Part shown: one piece after another, positions 1-11,994 of the stretch | How the letters are laid out: each line of letters starts with the position of its first letter | Numbering within the stretch: position 1 is the first letter of the stretch | Program-made: the position numbers and the translations under genes | Assembly: GCA_032988165.1 (NCBI GenBank) | Contig: JANTQF010000009.1 | Span: 186,001-250,000, forward strand | Direction of reading: 5' to 3' | From: Emmonsiellopsis sp. PD_33 | Taxonomy: Eukaryota > Ascomycota > Eurotiomycetes > Onygenales > Ajellomycetaceae | Length of the DNA: 64,000 bases | The notes under the pieces: model-generated | The model's database searches: none | Seen by the model: the letters and a program-made list of their open reading frames with translations, nothing else | Told to the model about the DNA's origin: nothing

Positions 1-3000
1 GTTCGATACATACCTCTGGTGCCATAAATTCAGGAGTACCGCAGAATGTGCTGGTAGTGCAGCCATACCACATTTCTTCCTTACACAGACCGTAATCGGC
101 GATTTTGATGTGGCCATCGAGGGTCAACAGGATATTATCGAGCTTCAGATCACGATAGATAACCCCGTTCTCATGGAAATATTTAAGTGCTAGGCAGACT
201 TCCGCGGCGTAGAATCTATGATTTGGTTAGCTCAGGTCTATAGATAGCTAGAATTGTTCAAACAACTTACTGTGCTCGCTTCAAGCCGAACTGGCCACGC
301 TGAATATGAAGCATGAGATCACCGCCACTGATGTACTCCATGACGAAGTAGACACGGGTTTCTGTTTGGAAACAGGCATGCAGGTTAAGGAGGAAGGGGT
401 GTCGCTCTTTATTGGCAATTAGGAACACCCGCTTTTCCGATTTGGTACTTTCCACTTCATCGTTCTCGATGATGAATTCCTTCTTCAAAACCTTAATTGC
501 GTACAGTTTCTTAGAGGCTTTTGTTTCAGCAAGCATAACCTTGCCGAAATTTCCTTTTCCGAGGACGGCAAGGAAATTGAAATGGTCCAGACCAACTTTC
601 GGCTTCACTTGCGGTTGCTGTACAGCTACTTGTTGCGGGGGTTCCTTCATCGGAAGCGGTGCCATCGGAGGCTGCGAGGTCAGCGGGGTGTGTTGGGCCA
701 TGCCGTACGGAGCAGGGGGTTGCGCAACCTGCAGGGGGGGTAGCTGGGGCGGCGCCTGAGAGTAAGTGGCTACACTTGCATAGGCACTTGGGTCATAATG
801 AGCATGCTGTGGTGGTTGATGCTGCGGGGTTTGACGGCCCGTATCTGGTTCCTGGCGAGGATCTACGCCGTAGCGATCGCCGGGCCTTCCGCTAGTGTAA
901 TCCGAAGGCTTGTCATAGGGTGCGCTTCCTTGTTGTGAAGACGGACGCATTCCAGTTGCGGCAGCGGCGGCGGCGGCCGCAGCAGCGGTGTTGGACGATG
1001 TACGTGGTGGAAGAGTTTGCTTGGGTGGCCCGACTGGAGACTGGGGTGTGTATGAGCTGTGGGCAGCGCTGACTGCCTCCGCTGAGGCAGGCTTAGGAGG
1101 TGCCTGTCCGTGTGCAGAGTCTGGGGGCTTTTGACCACTTTCAACAGCAGGCTGGGGGCGACCACCTGGGCGCAAAGTTCGGCCGCTCATTCCAGTTCCT
1201 CCTACCGAAGCGGACTTATTGTGATTCTTGGTTTTGATAAGTGTTTCCAGAATTTGGTTAGCGACTTCCATCGACATGCCACAGAAGTCGGGAACAAGAT
1301 GCGCACATTGTGCGTGGCATGTAAGACTGCATTCTAGTCAAAGTGTTAGTACTTATTGGGTAATGGTATAGATTGAGGAAGTTCAAGTTACCTGAGCACT
1401 TTTTATTTTTGCGACCAAAAGGCAACAGATAGCCACAGTGACAACACCAACTGGCGGAGATATTCGAGTATCCCTCGAATCTATGGGGAATGCGATGGTT
1501 GATTTTCTCTTCGTCCGGATCCGTTTCATAGTTTGCTTTGCTGATACACTTTGTGACGACTTTGGGGTAACATTTCTTATGGCACGTGTACTTGCAGTCT
1601 GCACACTGCATGCCGGCTGCATACTTGAGGAAATCCCCACAAAGCGCGCATCGCATAATGTTATAGAACTGCTGTGTAACGAACTTGTGTCCCTGCTTCT
1701 CGTGGACTTCTTCCTTCTTCTGACGCACGGCACCCTGGCGATTGAGACCGATATCGAACGGCCGCCTATCCTTCAATTGTTTTGCTATACACGGGTTAGA
1801 GACAATAATACATCGAGCTAGGATGTAAAAACTTACCAAAGCTCATAGTAAGGTGTATTCTGCCCACGGGCTCTAGCGCAAACCACGAGTCAATCATAAC
1901 AGTTGCATTCTGGTTGACTATCTGCTGTCCTTGCTGGGACATAGGGAAGTGACTGGGAGCGACGTTATGGAATGTGGCATCTGGTCTGATCATTCCGCTG
2001 CCTCCTCCCGTTTCCATTTTATCAGCGGAGACCCATCCGGAGGCATTGAATTCGGTCTCGATCTTTTTACGACGCATCTCCTCAGATATATCGGATATCC
2101 GGATCCAAAGCATTCCAATCGGAGTCGGCCGGTCTCCAGATTTGTCGTAGACGGTCAGTTCGATTTCATTTGCCTTGTCAATGTCGACGTTAAACGTCTC
2201 TTCGGTCCATTTGTCGTTTCGGGTTGCTCTGGTTTTGGCCTTGATCGCATCCTCAACCTTCATTATAACGAACGTTTCCGGGCCTCTTGAAAATCGAGAA
2301 CTTGCGGCATGATCGACGTCTTTTACTGCGTGGATGCGCATTGTCAGGTTGCCGGTTAGGGGCTTTCGAATATTGGGAGAGTTCAAACTCTCGTCTGTTG
2401 GGAATGGAATGTCAGTCACGGATCCTGAAAGGTTGCTATGGGTCGAAACGCACCATCAGGATGGTCCGTCGAGGATTCGATATCGACGTGGAGATCCTCA
2501 TATCGTTTTAAAGCCTGCTTCAAGAGACGGATCTTCTGGATACTCTCAATCCGCCGTCCTTCGGCATCGGCCCTGCTTTTCCGATCACCCTCGTCCTGAT
2601 ATAATCGAACCATCTTTTCAATTCCGTCTTTGTATTGTTTCTCGACGCTTAGCTTGAATTCCAATTGCGATAACATAAGCTGGATCTTTGGCCCAAGGTA
2701 TTGCGTATCGTATTTAATCAAGTCTGTCACAAAGACACACCATTAGCTTCGAACGACGAAAGTAAACAGGGCACAAAAAGGGGAATCTAGCTATCTTGGA
2801 AAGCTTACCTAGTTTGCTAAAATTCGGCCTTGCCTTGGGTACCCCGGAATCTGGTCTGGGGTCACCATACGGCGCACGAGACGGCATGGCTCCGGTTCCC
2901 CCCTGGCTGTATCCGCCCGGACCGACATCACCGTAGTCACCCCTCTCGTTTTGGTCCTTTGGTGGAGGAGGAGGACCCCCACCATAGCCACGTGAGGCAC

Positions 3001-3262
3001 CTCGAGGGCTGGTGGGGGAGCCAGGTTGGTCTTCAGGTGACTGGCCACCACCCTCGCGGCCCATTTTGCGAATCTGTAGCTCCCGCATCTTCTCCTCCAG
3101 ATAAACGATGTTCTTCCGGCTATCGCGGATATTGGCGTCGACCCGCTGCTGGACGAGCGGGTTATCTGTGGACTGTCGCATATTGGTTGCAGCGGTGATA
3201 AGGGCCTTTTCCCGCTCGATCTTGCGGTAGACCGTGGCCATGAGTTCGTCGTCGCCGTCCAT
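1..3262 (-). CDS. pkcA: Protein kinase C (PKC1/PkcA type), 3' end outside window
   Basis: This is the fungal protein kinase C of the cell-wall-integrity pathway, which acts below Rho1 and above the MAP-kinase cascade. I read exons at 3262-2809, 2723-2454, 2394-1837, 1784-1392, 1333-271 and 215-14; a GTATGT donor at 13 shows that more exons lie beyond the window. The in-window part is 980 codons. Domain order is an N-terminal HR1 coiled-coil region (two exons), a C2 domain (exon 3, with SRGPETFV and YDKSGDRPTPIG), two C1 zinc fingers (exon 4 into 5, CALCGDF and CCHCGYLL), a Pro/Gln-rich linker with an 11-residue alanine run, then the kinase domain with GKGNFGKV, IYRDLKLDN and FCGTPEFMAPE. The activation motif reads DYG, not DFG. 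The 59-nt intron at 2453-2395 (donor GTGCGT, branch CTGAC) is needed to join HR1 to C2 in frame. The AGC-kinase C-terminal tail is not in the window. Confidence 0.95.
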
Positions 3263-5982
3263 TTTTGCGGTTGGTTTGCAGTGTTCCTTTTGAACTTATT
3301 TCAGTAGATAGCTGGCGGAGATTGGTATTAACGGAAAGGATTGTTGGCGTTGTTGGTAGTGACTGGAGGGGAACAGGCAAGGTGTATCAGATCCTGGCTG
3401 CGTTCGGAGGGAGCGGCAGTGTGCTCTGGAATAAAGCAAGACAAAGCGGAACACGAGAGCGAGGTTAACCGCGCAGGCAACGAGGCGTAAAGGGAGGGGA
3501 CGGGAGGCTGTTGACGAGGCAGAGGCGGGCTGCAGATCCTTACGTGAACAGACGGGTATTTCCAGGAGAGAAGTGATTCAACCGCGAACCTCGCCAGGCG
3601 GACGGGAGTCGCACGGGGGCATAGGACTGGATTGCAGCGGGCAAAAGCGACGGTTGGGGGTGAGTGGGAATGCTGGCCCTCAGCTTGAGGAGCGAGAGGC
3701 AGGTAGAGGCAGTACCAAGCGAGAGGAACGGAGCGATGGCGGGATGTTGTCGTGGTTGTTGTGGTGGAGGTGGTTGGTGGTGGTGGTGGTTGCAATCAGG
3801 CCCGTGATGTGACGAGCGAGAGGGGAAAAAGAGCCGCAGTGGGGGAGCGATAAATTTCTCTCGTGGGCCCAACCCGCCGCCAACAACAACATCATCTGCT
3901 GTCACAGCGCCGCATTTCGTCACCACGCCCAGCCTGCCGTCTGCTCCCTTGTTCTCCGCACTGCTCTAGGCCTGGGCTTTCCGGCGTACTCGCTAAGAGA
4001 CTCCTATCTCGTCCATTCACGCCTTGGTGCTTGCTACAAACCCCCCTGGCGTTGCCCGCTGGCTATCCATCAGGCTTGACCGCTCCCTTCCAGCCCAGCT
4101 TCAACTACTGACAGGCACAGAAACCCTCTGAGGAAGCTCTACGAACAGACTCGCATCCTGCTGAGCTGTGGCTATCTCCAAGCATGTACATACATACACA
4201 GCGAGCAAACGAGTCCATGCAAAGAAACGATTGACTTCGTATCAAACTTCCTCAACCCGAACAACGGTCGAGCAATGCCCTGAGCAAAAACTCTAAACCT
4301 GAAAATGAGAATTTGACTTTGGCAAACCTACGGAACCGCTCCCAGAAAAAAAAATCATACTTTGCCCTGCCGGCATGCTGCACAAGGGCATTGAGAGGAC
4401 AGGGGCTGTGCTCTATCCAAACTATTTGGTTCTACATGGCAAAATCCATCCCCGGAAGAAAAGCATCACATTTAGCGATTAAAATGCCACCGTGAAGGGC
4501 CCGGTGACCAGCCTCTTTTGACATCTATCTACGAGGCCAACCTTTCATATGAATATGTATGGTTTTGGCAGAAATGGCCGAGAACTTGCTGTGGAGCCGG
4601 GTTATGGAGTGATATATGACATCTTGGAAATCCAACATTTTTTTTTTGGTTGGAGCACCTTACCACTGGATCTCTGAGTGGATTTGACTCATGGTTATGT
4701 CCCATCTCTCCATAATTCTAGTGGCGGTTCTGACGTGTTGTTTCGCCGCCCTTTTTCATCTTGCTCGTAGAATTACGCAGAATGGACTTTGGGGTCAATT
4801 TACTAGTGTCAGGACCGCTAGCAACAACGGAAGTAAGAGATAGCATATGCATTTCGTGTCTACAGGGTATTCCGCCGAGATTCACCTTCGTTCCACCAAA
4901 GCACCACAGACATTATCCTGTCTAAGCTCTAGAATCCTTCGGGAAACTGGAAACGTTCCCCCACGAGGTTCTGTAGTCAATACCCCCAACCCACCCCGGG
5001 TTTATTCATCCCGGAGCCTGCTCAGTACAACACTGCAGTTCCAAACTCCTGTGCTAGCATCCCTATGAAGAATAAAGTAACTGCGCGACACCCGTGCCAG
5101 TGAACCATACCACTCTGACAAACACAAAGTTGGCCATCCACATATTCCGCAAACGACTCCCCTCCCTCACCGGCAAACCAGCGGGCATTGAACAGACCAT
5201 CTCATGCTGTTCAGTGCGCATTGAGATCTCACCATCTATTGACAAACTACTCACTAATATCATGGCACACCACAAATAATCGGATGTGCTCTTGACGATC
5301 GGAGACCCCTACATGCAAATATGCAAGAGTCCGTTCAACTTCGTCTATGAAGCTGTCATAATATCATCCTACACCATGACAAAAAAAAAGATGCAAAAAC
5401 ATACGAAAGCCCGGATTCGCTGGTGGTCACCCACCCAACTACTAACAGGCCGGCGAGTGGCTTGAGTACGGCTGAGCGGACGGGAAGCCCTATTTTCCAC
5501 TCCCTATGTTCGTATGTGAAATATAAATGGTTCAAAGTGAGTATTGATGTCTCCATCATAATGTAAAGCAAAAAGGTGATGTAGGAATCGTCCATGTTTG
5601 ATGTGAAAGGGTAGGCCGTTGCGGTTGAGGGAAGCACCGGCGCTATTCCACATAAGATTTCGAAGAAATGAATCCCCGAATAACAGAATTCAGGAGGTTG
5701 TTGCATGATAGCAAACCATCCACCTAGACTATGCCCTTTCTCCACAGCCGCGACGATCGTGCTTGATCTGATTGCGGGGGGTCCGGGGCTTGGCACGGAT
5801 CGAGTTTGATATCACGTGATCCACAACATCCTGAATCCATTTTCTCGCAGCCAGGTCAACGAAAACATCCGTTTTGTTAGGCAAATTCGAAAACGATCAA
5901 CAAGGTGAACTCGTCAGCAAAATTTGTTTGAATCTCAAGCCGAAAAAAAAAAGATTGCCGAGAATTGACACGAGAAGAAAAC
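3263..5982. other. Intergenic region, divergent pkcA / EIF1AD promoters
   Basis: About 2.7 kb without a supported gene. The part next to pkcA (3300-3900) is strongly pyrimidine-rich on the pkcA coding strand, as expected for a long fungal 5' UTR and promoter. The reading frames here are low-complexity and show no recognised domain. A palindromic TCACGTGA lies at 5812-5819, 164 bp before the next start codon. Confidence 0.6.
5812..5819. promoter_or_regulatory. TCACGTGA E-box palindrome upstream of EIF1AD gene
   Basis: A perfect 8-bp palindrome with a CACGTG core, the type bound by bHLH factors such as Cbf1. It lies close upstream of the EIF1AD-like start. The same core recurs in several other promoters of this window, which supports a regulatory reading by inference only. 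Confidence 0.4.
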
Positions 5983-6451
5983 ATGGGTCCTCCAAGAAGA
6001 AAGCTGCTGGCAACGGTGGAGGAAACCCTGATGCCGCCAAGCTCATTATCCGAGACCCAGAAGGTTGCAAAAGTCATCAGAGCCACGGGAAATAATATAT
6101 ACTCTGTAGAGTTACCCTCTACGGAGTCGATATTAGTAGAGTTGCCTGCGAAATTCCGCTCCACAATCTGGATCAAACGGGGTTCTTATGTCGTTGTCGA
6201 CCTGGCTGCGCTAGAGGAGAGGGAGAACAAACTGTCTGGGGAAATTATAAATATCGTCAGGGACGAAAAGGCTTGGCGGAAGGAGTCCTACTGGTTCGTC
6301 TGATCAATATTTGTGCAAGATGATGTGTATTTTGCTAATTTGTTGCTTTAGGCCAAAGGAATTTGCGAAAGCTTCCCGGGCGGTGAATTCCGACGATGAC
6401 GACGATATCGCCGGGAAGATGCCACCATCGGATGACGAAGACGAGTCCTGA
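5983..6451 (+). CDS. eIF1A-like S1-fold RNA-binding protein (EIF1AD type)
   Basis: A 136-residue protein of the EIF1AD family, small nuclear/cytoplasmic proteins with one S1-like OB fold related to translation factor eIF1A. Exons are 5983-6293 and 6352-6451. The 58-nt intron (donor GTTCGT, branch GCTAAT) joins SYW to PKEF, which matches the family pattern at the end of the fold. Visible family features are a basic N-terminus, the stretch RATGNNIYSVE, the central IWIKRGSYVVVD strand pair, and an acidic Asp/Glu/Ser tail. The ATG at 5983 was chosen because in-frame codons further upstream are not ATG. Its stop lies 188 bp from the stop of convergent ALG3. The exact cellular role of the family is not well fixed, so none is assigned. 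Confidence 0.85.
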
Positions 6452-6639
6452 TCAGCTCCGGGTAGCGTTTCAATCTTGGTCCGATATTGGAACCTGCAAC
6501 GGCGTGTCTCTAAGCCATTTGTGCACCAAATATGCCCCCATCGAATCACTCACTGGCACCGCACCGAGAATTCATCTTTCAGCCTGGAGAATGTTAATTC
6601 TAACCTCCGGAACTGATATCGACAAATCGTGATCCATCT

Positions 6640-8072
6640 TCATTGCGTGTGTTCCTTGCTCGAGATAGGAGTTTGGCGCGTATTTAGCAAGACTCCGAAA
6701 ACCTGCGCCGAAAGACAAGCCACCACCGTAATCGAGCTAAAGTCTGTGCTTGGATAGATATTCCAAGCCCATTCTTGCACTGCCCAAAGCAGGTAAACTA
6801 TGACCGGATGGTATCCAGATTTCCAGAGGAGGAAAGGCGTTGCCCAGGACAGATATGCGAAGAATTGATAGTGCATGCTACGAGCGCAGAGCAAACCAAT
6901 CGCAAGAGAGCTCAACATGGTCGTACAGATGAAGGAGTTGGAAATTCGAGTTGGCGGTTGTTTCCCGCTAGCAATGTTTTTGATGAATTGGGCCAGGCTC
7001 GCGTTGGATGGACGAATCCACCGGAATGCGAAAAATAGCGCAAGCAGCGAGACATGGGCGGCGAGTAATGAAATGGCGAAATGTTTGGAAAGGAAGAGAT
7101 CCTCGCCGACAAATCGCCAATTCACGGTCCATCTGAAAAGGAATTGCCGTGTAAATTCGAATGCTCTTGAAAGATAACTTCTCGGGTTTTGCTGGAGGAA
7201 TGGGACAGCAAGGAGCACCTGTGGATAACTTGTTAGCTAGAAATGGAGAATTACCGCCGCCATCTACCCCAATATAGGCACAAAACACCTCGTAGCCCAT
7301 TTTATAATCCTCCGTTATATCAGGGGAACGCACCTGTAGCAATACCGCCATAACCCCCAACCCCGCAGCTCTAACCACACCAGCACCCAGCACAACAAGA
7401 ACCGCAACAGCAGGAGCCACAAGCAACAGCGTCATTTTAACCCCCACCCCCAACGACCACAGCATGACACCCATCGACCACTGCCTCTTCTGAAGCATCA
7501 GTATAGCCGCCCAAAGAAAGAAAGCCGCAACCCCATCATTAAACAGCCTCAACACAAACACACTATGAAGCCGCTTCGACAACACCAGCAGCGGCAATAG
7601 ATACGGCGGCGCCCCCGCGGACCGGTAACACCACATCACAATCACCAAGGTCACTAGGTACAAAACCGCAAATAGCACCTGCGCAAACGCAATGTCCGCC
7701 CCATTGTCGCAAAGATTATATAGGCCCGAGTATATGTAAACGTGTAGGGCTGGGTAGACGAGAGGCCCCGTGGAGCCCTTTAGGAGGGCATAGTCCCGCT
7801 CGCCGGATAGGTAGAGGGAGACCTGTTGCATGTAGGTTGTCCAGTCGATTTCTGTGTCTGTTCCAGCAGCGTGGGGTTGTTAGCCAAGTGATCTTTAGTA
7901 TAAATTGGGGTTTTGAGAGAGATGGCGCGGGGGGGGGCTGGGTTGCCGTACAAGGGACTTTCAAGATAATGAGCGCGCAGAGAGGTATTTCTGCGAGTAG
8001 AAGTAAGGGCCAGATCCATCTTGAGTGTTTTGGATTCGTAGCGAGGTCGAGGGCGCACTCGTAAAGGTTCAT
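6640..8072 (-). CDS. alg3: Dol-P-Man:Man5GlcNAc2-PP-Dol alpha-1,3-mannosyltransferase
   Basis: ALG3 adds the sixth mannose, the first lumenal one, to the dolichol-linked N-glycan precursor in the ER. Exons are 8072-7952, 7857-7334 and 7218-6640, giving 407 residues, a usual length for the family. The introns (94 and 115 nt) restore the diagnostic strings KVPYTEIDW with YMQQV and, later, LSKRLHSVFVLRLFND. The lumenal acidic motif EIDW and SGERDY plus GSTGPLVYPA, and about ten hydrophobic segments, fit this GT58 family well. The C-terminal half holds the conserved SMHYQFFAYL and WNIYPS strings. The start codon at 8072 follows an A at -3 and gives a normal short cytosolic N-terminus. It is convergent with the EIF1AD-like gene. 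Confidence 0.95.
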
Positions 8073-8802
8073 CTTTGCTGGGCTCAGGTGTGTTGGCGCG
8101 GTGTTTTCAATTCGAGTGCTGGCGAGGTTTTCATACTCGTTATGGATATTTGAGTGGATTATCACGCCAACTAACACTCGAATGAAAAACCGTTCGCCGT
8201 TTTGGAAAAGAATGGAGCTAAATATCCACTGGAGAAGGGTGATGGCGCCTTGAGTTTCGCGCGCTGTTGGAGTGGACAAGACCACGTCATCATGTGATCT
8301 CACTGCGCGATATGGACCCCTTTTTTTTGAGAACGAATTCAAAATTCGCCAGCGGTTCTTCCGTATCATCTATTCCTTGCTATTGGAAATAATCAAATCT
8401 TGAAATAACAAAACTAGCATTCTAATTATATAAGTTGCTGTTAGGTGATGGTATGGCAAAATTAAACATGTGAACTCGGGCTTCAGAGTGATTAGCATGT
8501 ATGAAAATTAAAAAGGATGTAACATCTGGACAAATATTTAGCCCTCCTGCCGGGATCATAGATATCCGAAAAATGTAACATATAGACCAAAATAAGAGGT
8601 AGAAGGGAAAGGAGAAATAGTGGAAAATCCAACAAGGGAGAAGAGATGGAAGGGAAAGGGGGGCTCCATTGAAACAAAACCTAAAACATCCAACACGCCT
8701 GCTGAATTTTAATTCCTGTATCAGCACTAGAAAAAACCGAAATTGGTATCATACTCCTATCCTCGCGTCTTGCTCTTCCCAATAAACCATAGTTCCCGAC
8801 TA
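8073..8802. other. Intergenic region between ALG3 promoter and unknown gene 3' end
   Basis: 730 bp between the ALG3 start and the stop of the next minus-strand gene. An A/T-rich stretch around 8400-8620 fits a terminator region for the upstream gene. No RNA gene or coding signal is supported. Confidence 0.5.
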
Positions 8803-9970
8803 TCATCCCGAAAGCTCATGAATCCCCCTGTCGTTGAGTACAGCACTTGGAGTGTAGCTAACGCTTGTTTCCTCAAGTTCCACAACGTCTCCCTGGCTGG
8901 TAAAAGTATATCCAGGAGGCTTTAATGGACTAGAAGGTACCCTTGGCGTATTATAACCACTACCGTCAATCTTTACCACCCCAACTTGCAGTATTTCTTC
9001 GGGGCTGACAGGTTTTCGAATATCCTCGATCACCAGGGTAAAATGTCTCTCTAGAGCTTTAGCTTCTTTTTTTTCTCTCTTCTTTTTCGCGGAGCGCGAT
9101 TCCTTGGGCTCCACTTTACTGCCCTGCTTTCCGGCTTCGAAGGTAGGGATCGTATCGGGCTGGAGGGTGGAGGAAGGTAGAGAGTCGGAGCGGTTGCTGG
9201 CATTTTCACTTTCATCCTTGTCCTTGGTGTCTTTTTTGCTATCCTTCTTCTTATCCTTCTTAGACTTTTTGTCGACGGGGTCGCCATCAATCTTCGCCTG
9301 TTTTTCCCTGGGCAGACGAAGCCACACTCTAAACCCTTTATTCTGAAAAACACCCTCATTCCAATCCCTCAATGTCGTTTCTAGTTCGCCCTCCCCTTTT
9401 TGACTTCGTTCCACCTTCTTAGCAATCCGGCTATTCCTCATGGATTTTGCAGAGTAATATCCCGGCGCAAGAGTGGCAGAAACGAGTCCGACACCTACGC
9501 CAACAGACCACACGGCACACTTCTCTAGTGTCGAGAGTCTGGAAGCGTGGATCAATTCATCACTAAACTGAGACCATTCGTCTGGAGCAACGTGTAATTG
9601 GAAGAGTTTCTGACTGTAGGGGAACCCCGAGGTTATTTCTGGTTTGTTTGTTGGGATTTCGAGGGTTGGGAATGGTTCGTCCGACGGTGGAGAGTTCGGT
9701 TGAATATAACTCCCGGTTCTAAATATGGGGTTAGTGGGCAAATCGTGAAGAAGGGATTAATCCTAACGCCAACCTTGAATGTTGTTTATACAGAGCGGCT
9801 GTTGTCGACAGGGTCTCCTTGTCAAAATCCTCTGGCGGCGAGACTATGGTGGGTAAAGTGGTTACAGATGGCGAAGAGGTTATCGAGGGTGCAGAGGTTG
9901 TGGAAGTTGGACGGCTGGCTGATGACGCCGGGGCAGCTCCAGGCACCGGCTTCCGCGAGATATTCTTCAT
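8803..9970 (-). CDS. Unrecognised lysine-rich protein with one hydrophobic segment
   Basis: Exons 9970-9774 and 9718-8803 give 370 residues. The 55-nt intron has a weak GTTGGC donor, a CTAAC branch site and a TTAG acceptor, and it keeps the frame. The N-terminus (about 50 residues) is Ser/Thr/Pro-rich and may be a transit or disordered region. The middle has a Gly/Val-rich hydrophobic stretch (GVGVGLVSATLAPGYY) flanked by Leu- and Trp-containing sequence, followed by a marked Lys/Asp/Glu run (KKSKKDKKKDSKKD) and a basic segment near residue 280. The last 90 residues are predicted ordered (RHFTLVIEDIRKPVSPEEI) and may be the conserved part. I do not recognise a family. It could be a membrane-anchored fungal protein. 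Confidence 0.75.
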
Positions 9971-11544
9971 TTTCGGCTAGGAAGGATAAATCGAGTCCGA
10001 AAAGGGTATTTCAGGGCACAAATTGGAGCTGAGGCGAATGGAACAACAGTCCTGACGTCGGTAGATCTATATTTTACCCGCCGGGTTGGCCTGACCGGAT
10101 AACGATTCCTTCTCCAGGATTGCTCTTCCCCCCACAATATGTCAAACTTGACAGGTCACCAAACGCAAATGTACGGTGAATCGTAGGTTGTTGAGAAAGC
10201 TAACTTGAACACTGCTAGACAAACAAAAGTCTTTGGGAATTTTGCGGAGGGTCCAGAGGAGATGGCGCTCATGCAGCTTTAAAGTAAAATGAGCAATGGC
10301 GGGACGGTAACTAGCTACCTAGCCTGTCTCATAGCGAGGCGCGGACCGCTGCCTAAGGAACGATTAACTAAATAAGTCCGACTTCCGCGGGGCCATTGGA
10401 TCCTTCGTAAAGTTTAGATCCCCGAAGACTTACTAATTACATTGCCAATCAGCCAGAGGGCAGAGCCTGGGATCATGGATGTCATTCTGTCGGTGCGGGC
10501 TTCGGACGCAGGTAGAGAGAAAAGACGGACGAAAAGGTTTTTCTGCTGAAAGACGGATCACCTTATCGATGATTCGCTAGTTACTCCATACTCCGTACTC
10601 CGTAGTCTGTAGTACTCAAGCCCAATCGTTGGCTCTGTTAAGTGGTTCAGCTGTGGGAGACGTTTGGCCCCAGGCGTCCTGTTTCCCACACCAGTGACCA
10701 AGGCTGTTCGAGGCGGGTCTCGAAATTGCACGTTTCTTCTTGACACTGTAGATATCCCCCCCATGTTGCTCTGTACCATGCATGATTCAAGGCCGAGTTC
10801 GCGAACTCGTCATCGTCAACAGCGTCATCAAATGGACGCGACGTAAAGTGCGCCTTGAACACAAGGCCTCGTCAGCTCTGGACGCTGACTCTGTCTAGTT
10901 AAGTATTCGTAGCCCCGCCTGGCGCACCAATCGGTATCGGACATAGCAAGCGCAGCAGCTAGGCCTTGGACCGGGGGGGTGGTACACACTCGTCATCTCC
11001 GCCTCTCCGAAGCTCTACTAAATCATTCAGAGCCACTCTCGCTGCCGAGACGGCCCTCAATGAGAGCCTTGTTGACTATCCCTGCACACTTGTAAACTTG
11101 AAGTGTTTGTTCCGAGGTGTGCCGGGCTGACTGGCTGCTGTGGGGTTCAAGCGAAGAGTTGCAGCATTGATGGGGAGACATTGGACAAGGCTGGCGATTT
11201 CGAGGTTCTAAATTTAGAGCCGCCTTCGGTGCCGCAACCACCACTTTTGCCACGGGCTGTGTCCATATTGAGATGAGCAATTCAGCACCTTCAAAACGTC
11301 GAAAACGTCTATCATTTGGGATGTTTGTACAGCGCATGCGAAGTTTAGTATGTACACAACGAAAATAGTTATTATACAATCCCATGCCGTCCCCACGTCA
11401 CGGTGTATATAAACAAAATGCAGGTCATAAACAGTCTACCCAAGCCAAATAAATCATACAGCCCTAGAGGCCCCCCTCCCGGGGCCACAGGGGTAGATAG
11501 CTTTTAAATAATGCTCCAGATATCTAAACAAATGTCCGCCAGAA
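9971..11544. other. Intergenic region, no gene seen
   Basis: About 1.6 kb upstream of the lysine-rich protein gene and downstream of the next small gene. It holds short imperfect repeats of the type TACTCCGTA around 10583-10610. No coding, tRNA or transposon signal is supported. Confidence 0.5.
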
Positions 11545-11994
11545 TCACTCCCGCCCGGGAATGTCCGCCCTGGGAATCCCATCCCGCCCCCGGCTCTCAT
11601 CCCGATTTTTAAACCCGAGCATCTGCCCAACCACCGCCCCAGGTTTCGGCACGGGACATTCCCTCTTCACACTCGCCAGATTCCGCGCCTCCTCCTCCAT
11701 CTGTCTAAACTTCGCAATCTCCGCATCTAAGCCCTGCGAAGCATCTGTCGTTGCCGTCGGCGTCGTTGCTCCCCCCGGAACCTCGTCAGACTGGTCTGCA
11801 ACCTTCCTCCTTCGTTTCCGAATCATCTTCTGTTGTCCGTCGGCGGATATCGCCATTCCGGAGTCGGCATAGGCGGTTCGAGGTGCGGGGCAGGGGAAGA
11901 GGTGAGGTATGCCCACGATGACGAAGGAGGCCATGAGGGTGAGGGTGAAGAGGGAGACGGTCGATCGCGACCGAGGATGGAGGTGAGGAGTCAT
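11545..11994 (-). CDS. Small single-pass membrane protein, function unknown
   Basis: An uninterrupted 149-residue frame. Residues 1-12 are basic, residues 13-35 are hydrophobic (SLFTLTLMASFVIVG), then comes a Cys/Pro turn (FPCPAPR), a basic KRRRK patch and a helical Glu/Arg-rich segment (DAEIAKFRQMEEEARNLASVKRECPVPKP). This looks like an inner-membrane or ER protein with a short N-terminal anchor, possibly a small mitochondrial assembly factor, but I do not recognise it. The strand and start are supported by the sensible topology and the lack of stops. GC-rich third positions agree with coding sequence. A TCACGTGA site lies 337 bp upstream. Confidence 0.65.
   Translation of the reverse strand: MTPHLHPRSRSTVSLFTLTLMASFVIVGIPHLFPCPAPRTAYADSGMAISADGQQKMIRKRRRKVADQSDEVPGGATTPTATTDASQGLDAEIAKFRQMEEEARNLASVKRECPVPKPGAVVGQMLGFKNRDESRGRDGIPRADIPGRE

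Noticed and set aside
2395..2453. Frameshift in pkcA between HR1 and C2
   Set aside because: A 59-nt intron with GTGCGT donor, CTGAC branch site and CAG acceptor restores the frame, so the gene is intact.
5356..5796. Minus-strand 146-codon frame upstream of the EIF1AD gene
   Set aside because: No domain, no signal of selection on codons, lies in the A/T-rich part of a promoter region.
8422..8727. Hydrophobic minus-strand 101-codon frame
   Set aside because: A/T-rich 3' region; hydrophobicity comes from T-rich codons; no family signal.
10571..10615. TACTCCGTA repeats as a possible regulatory array
   Set aside because: Only a few imperfect copies and no relation to a gene start; not enough to call an element.
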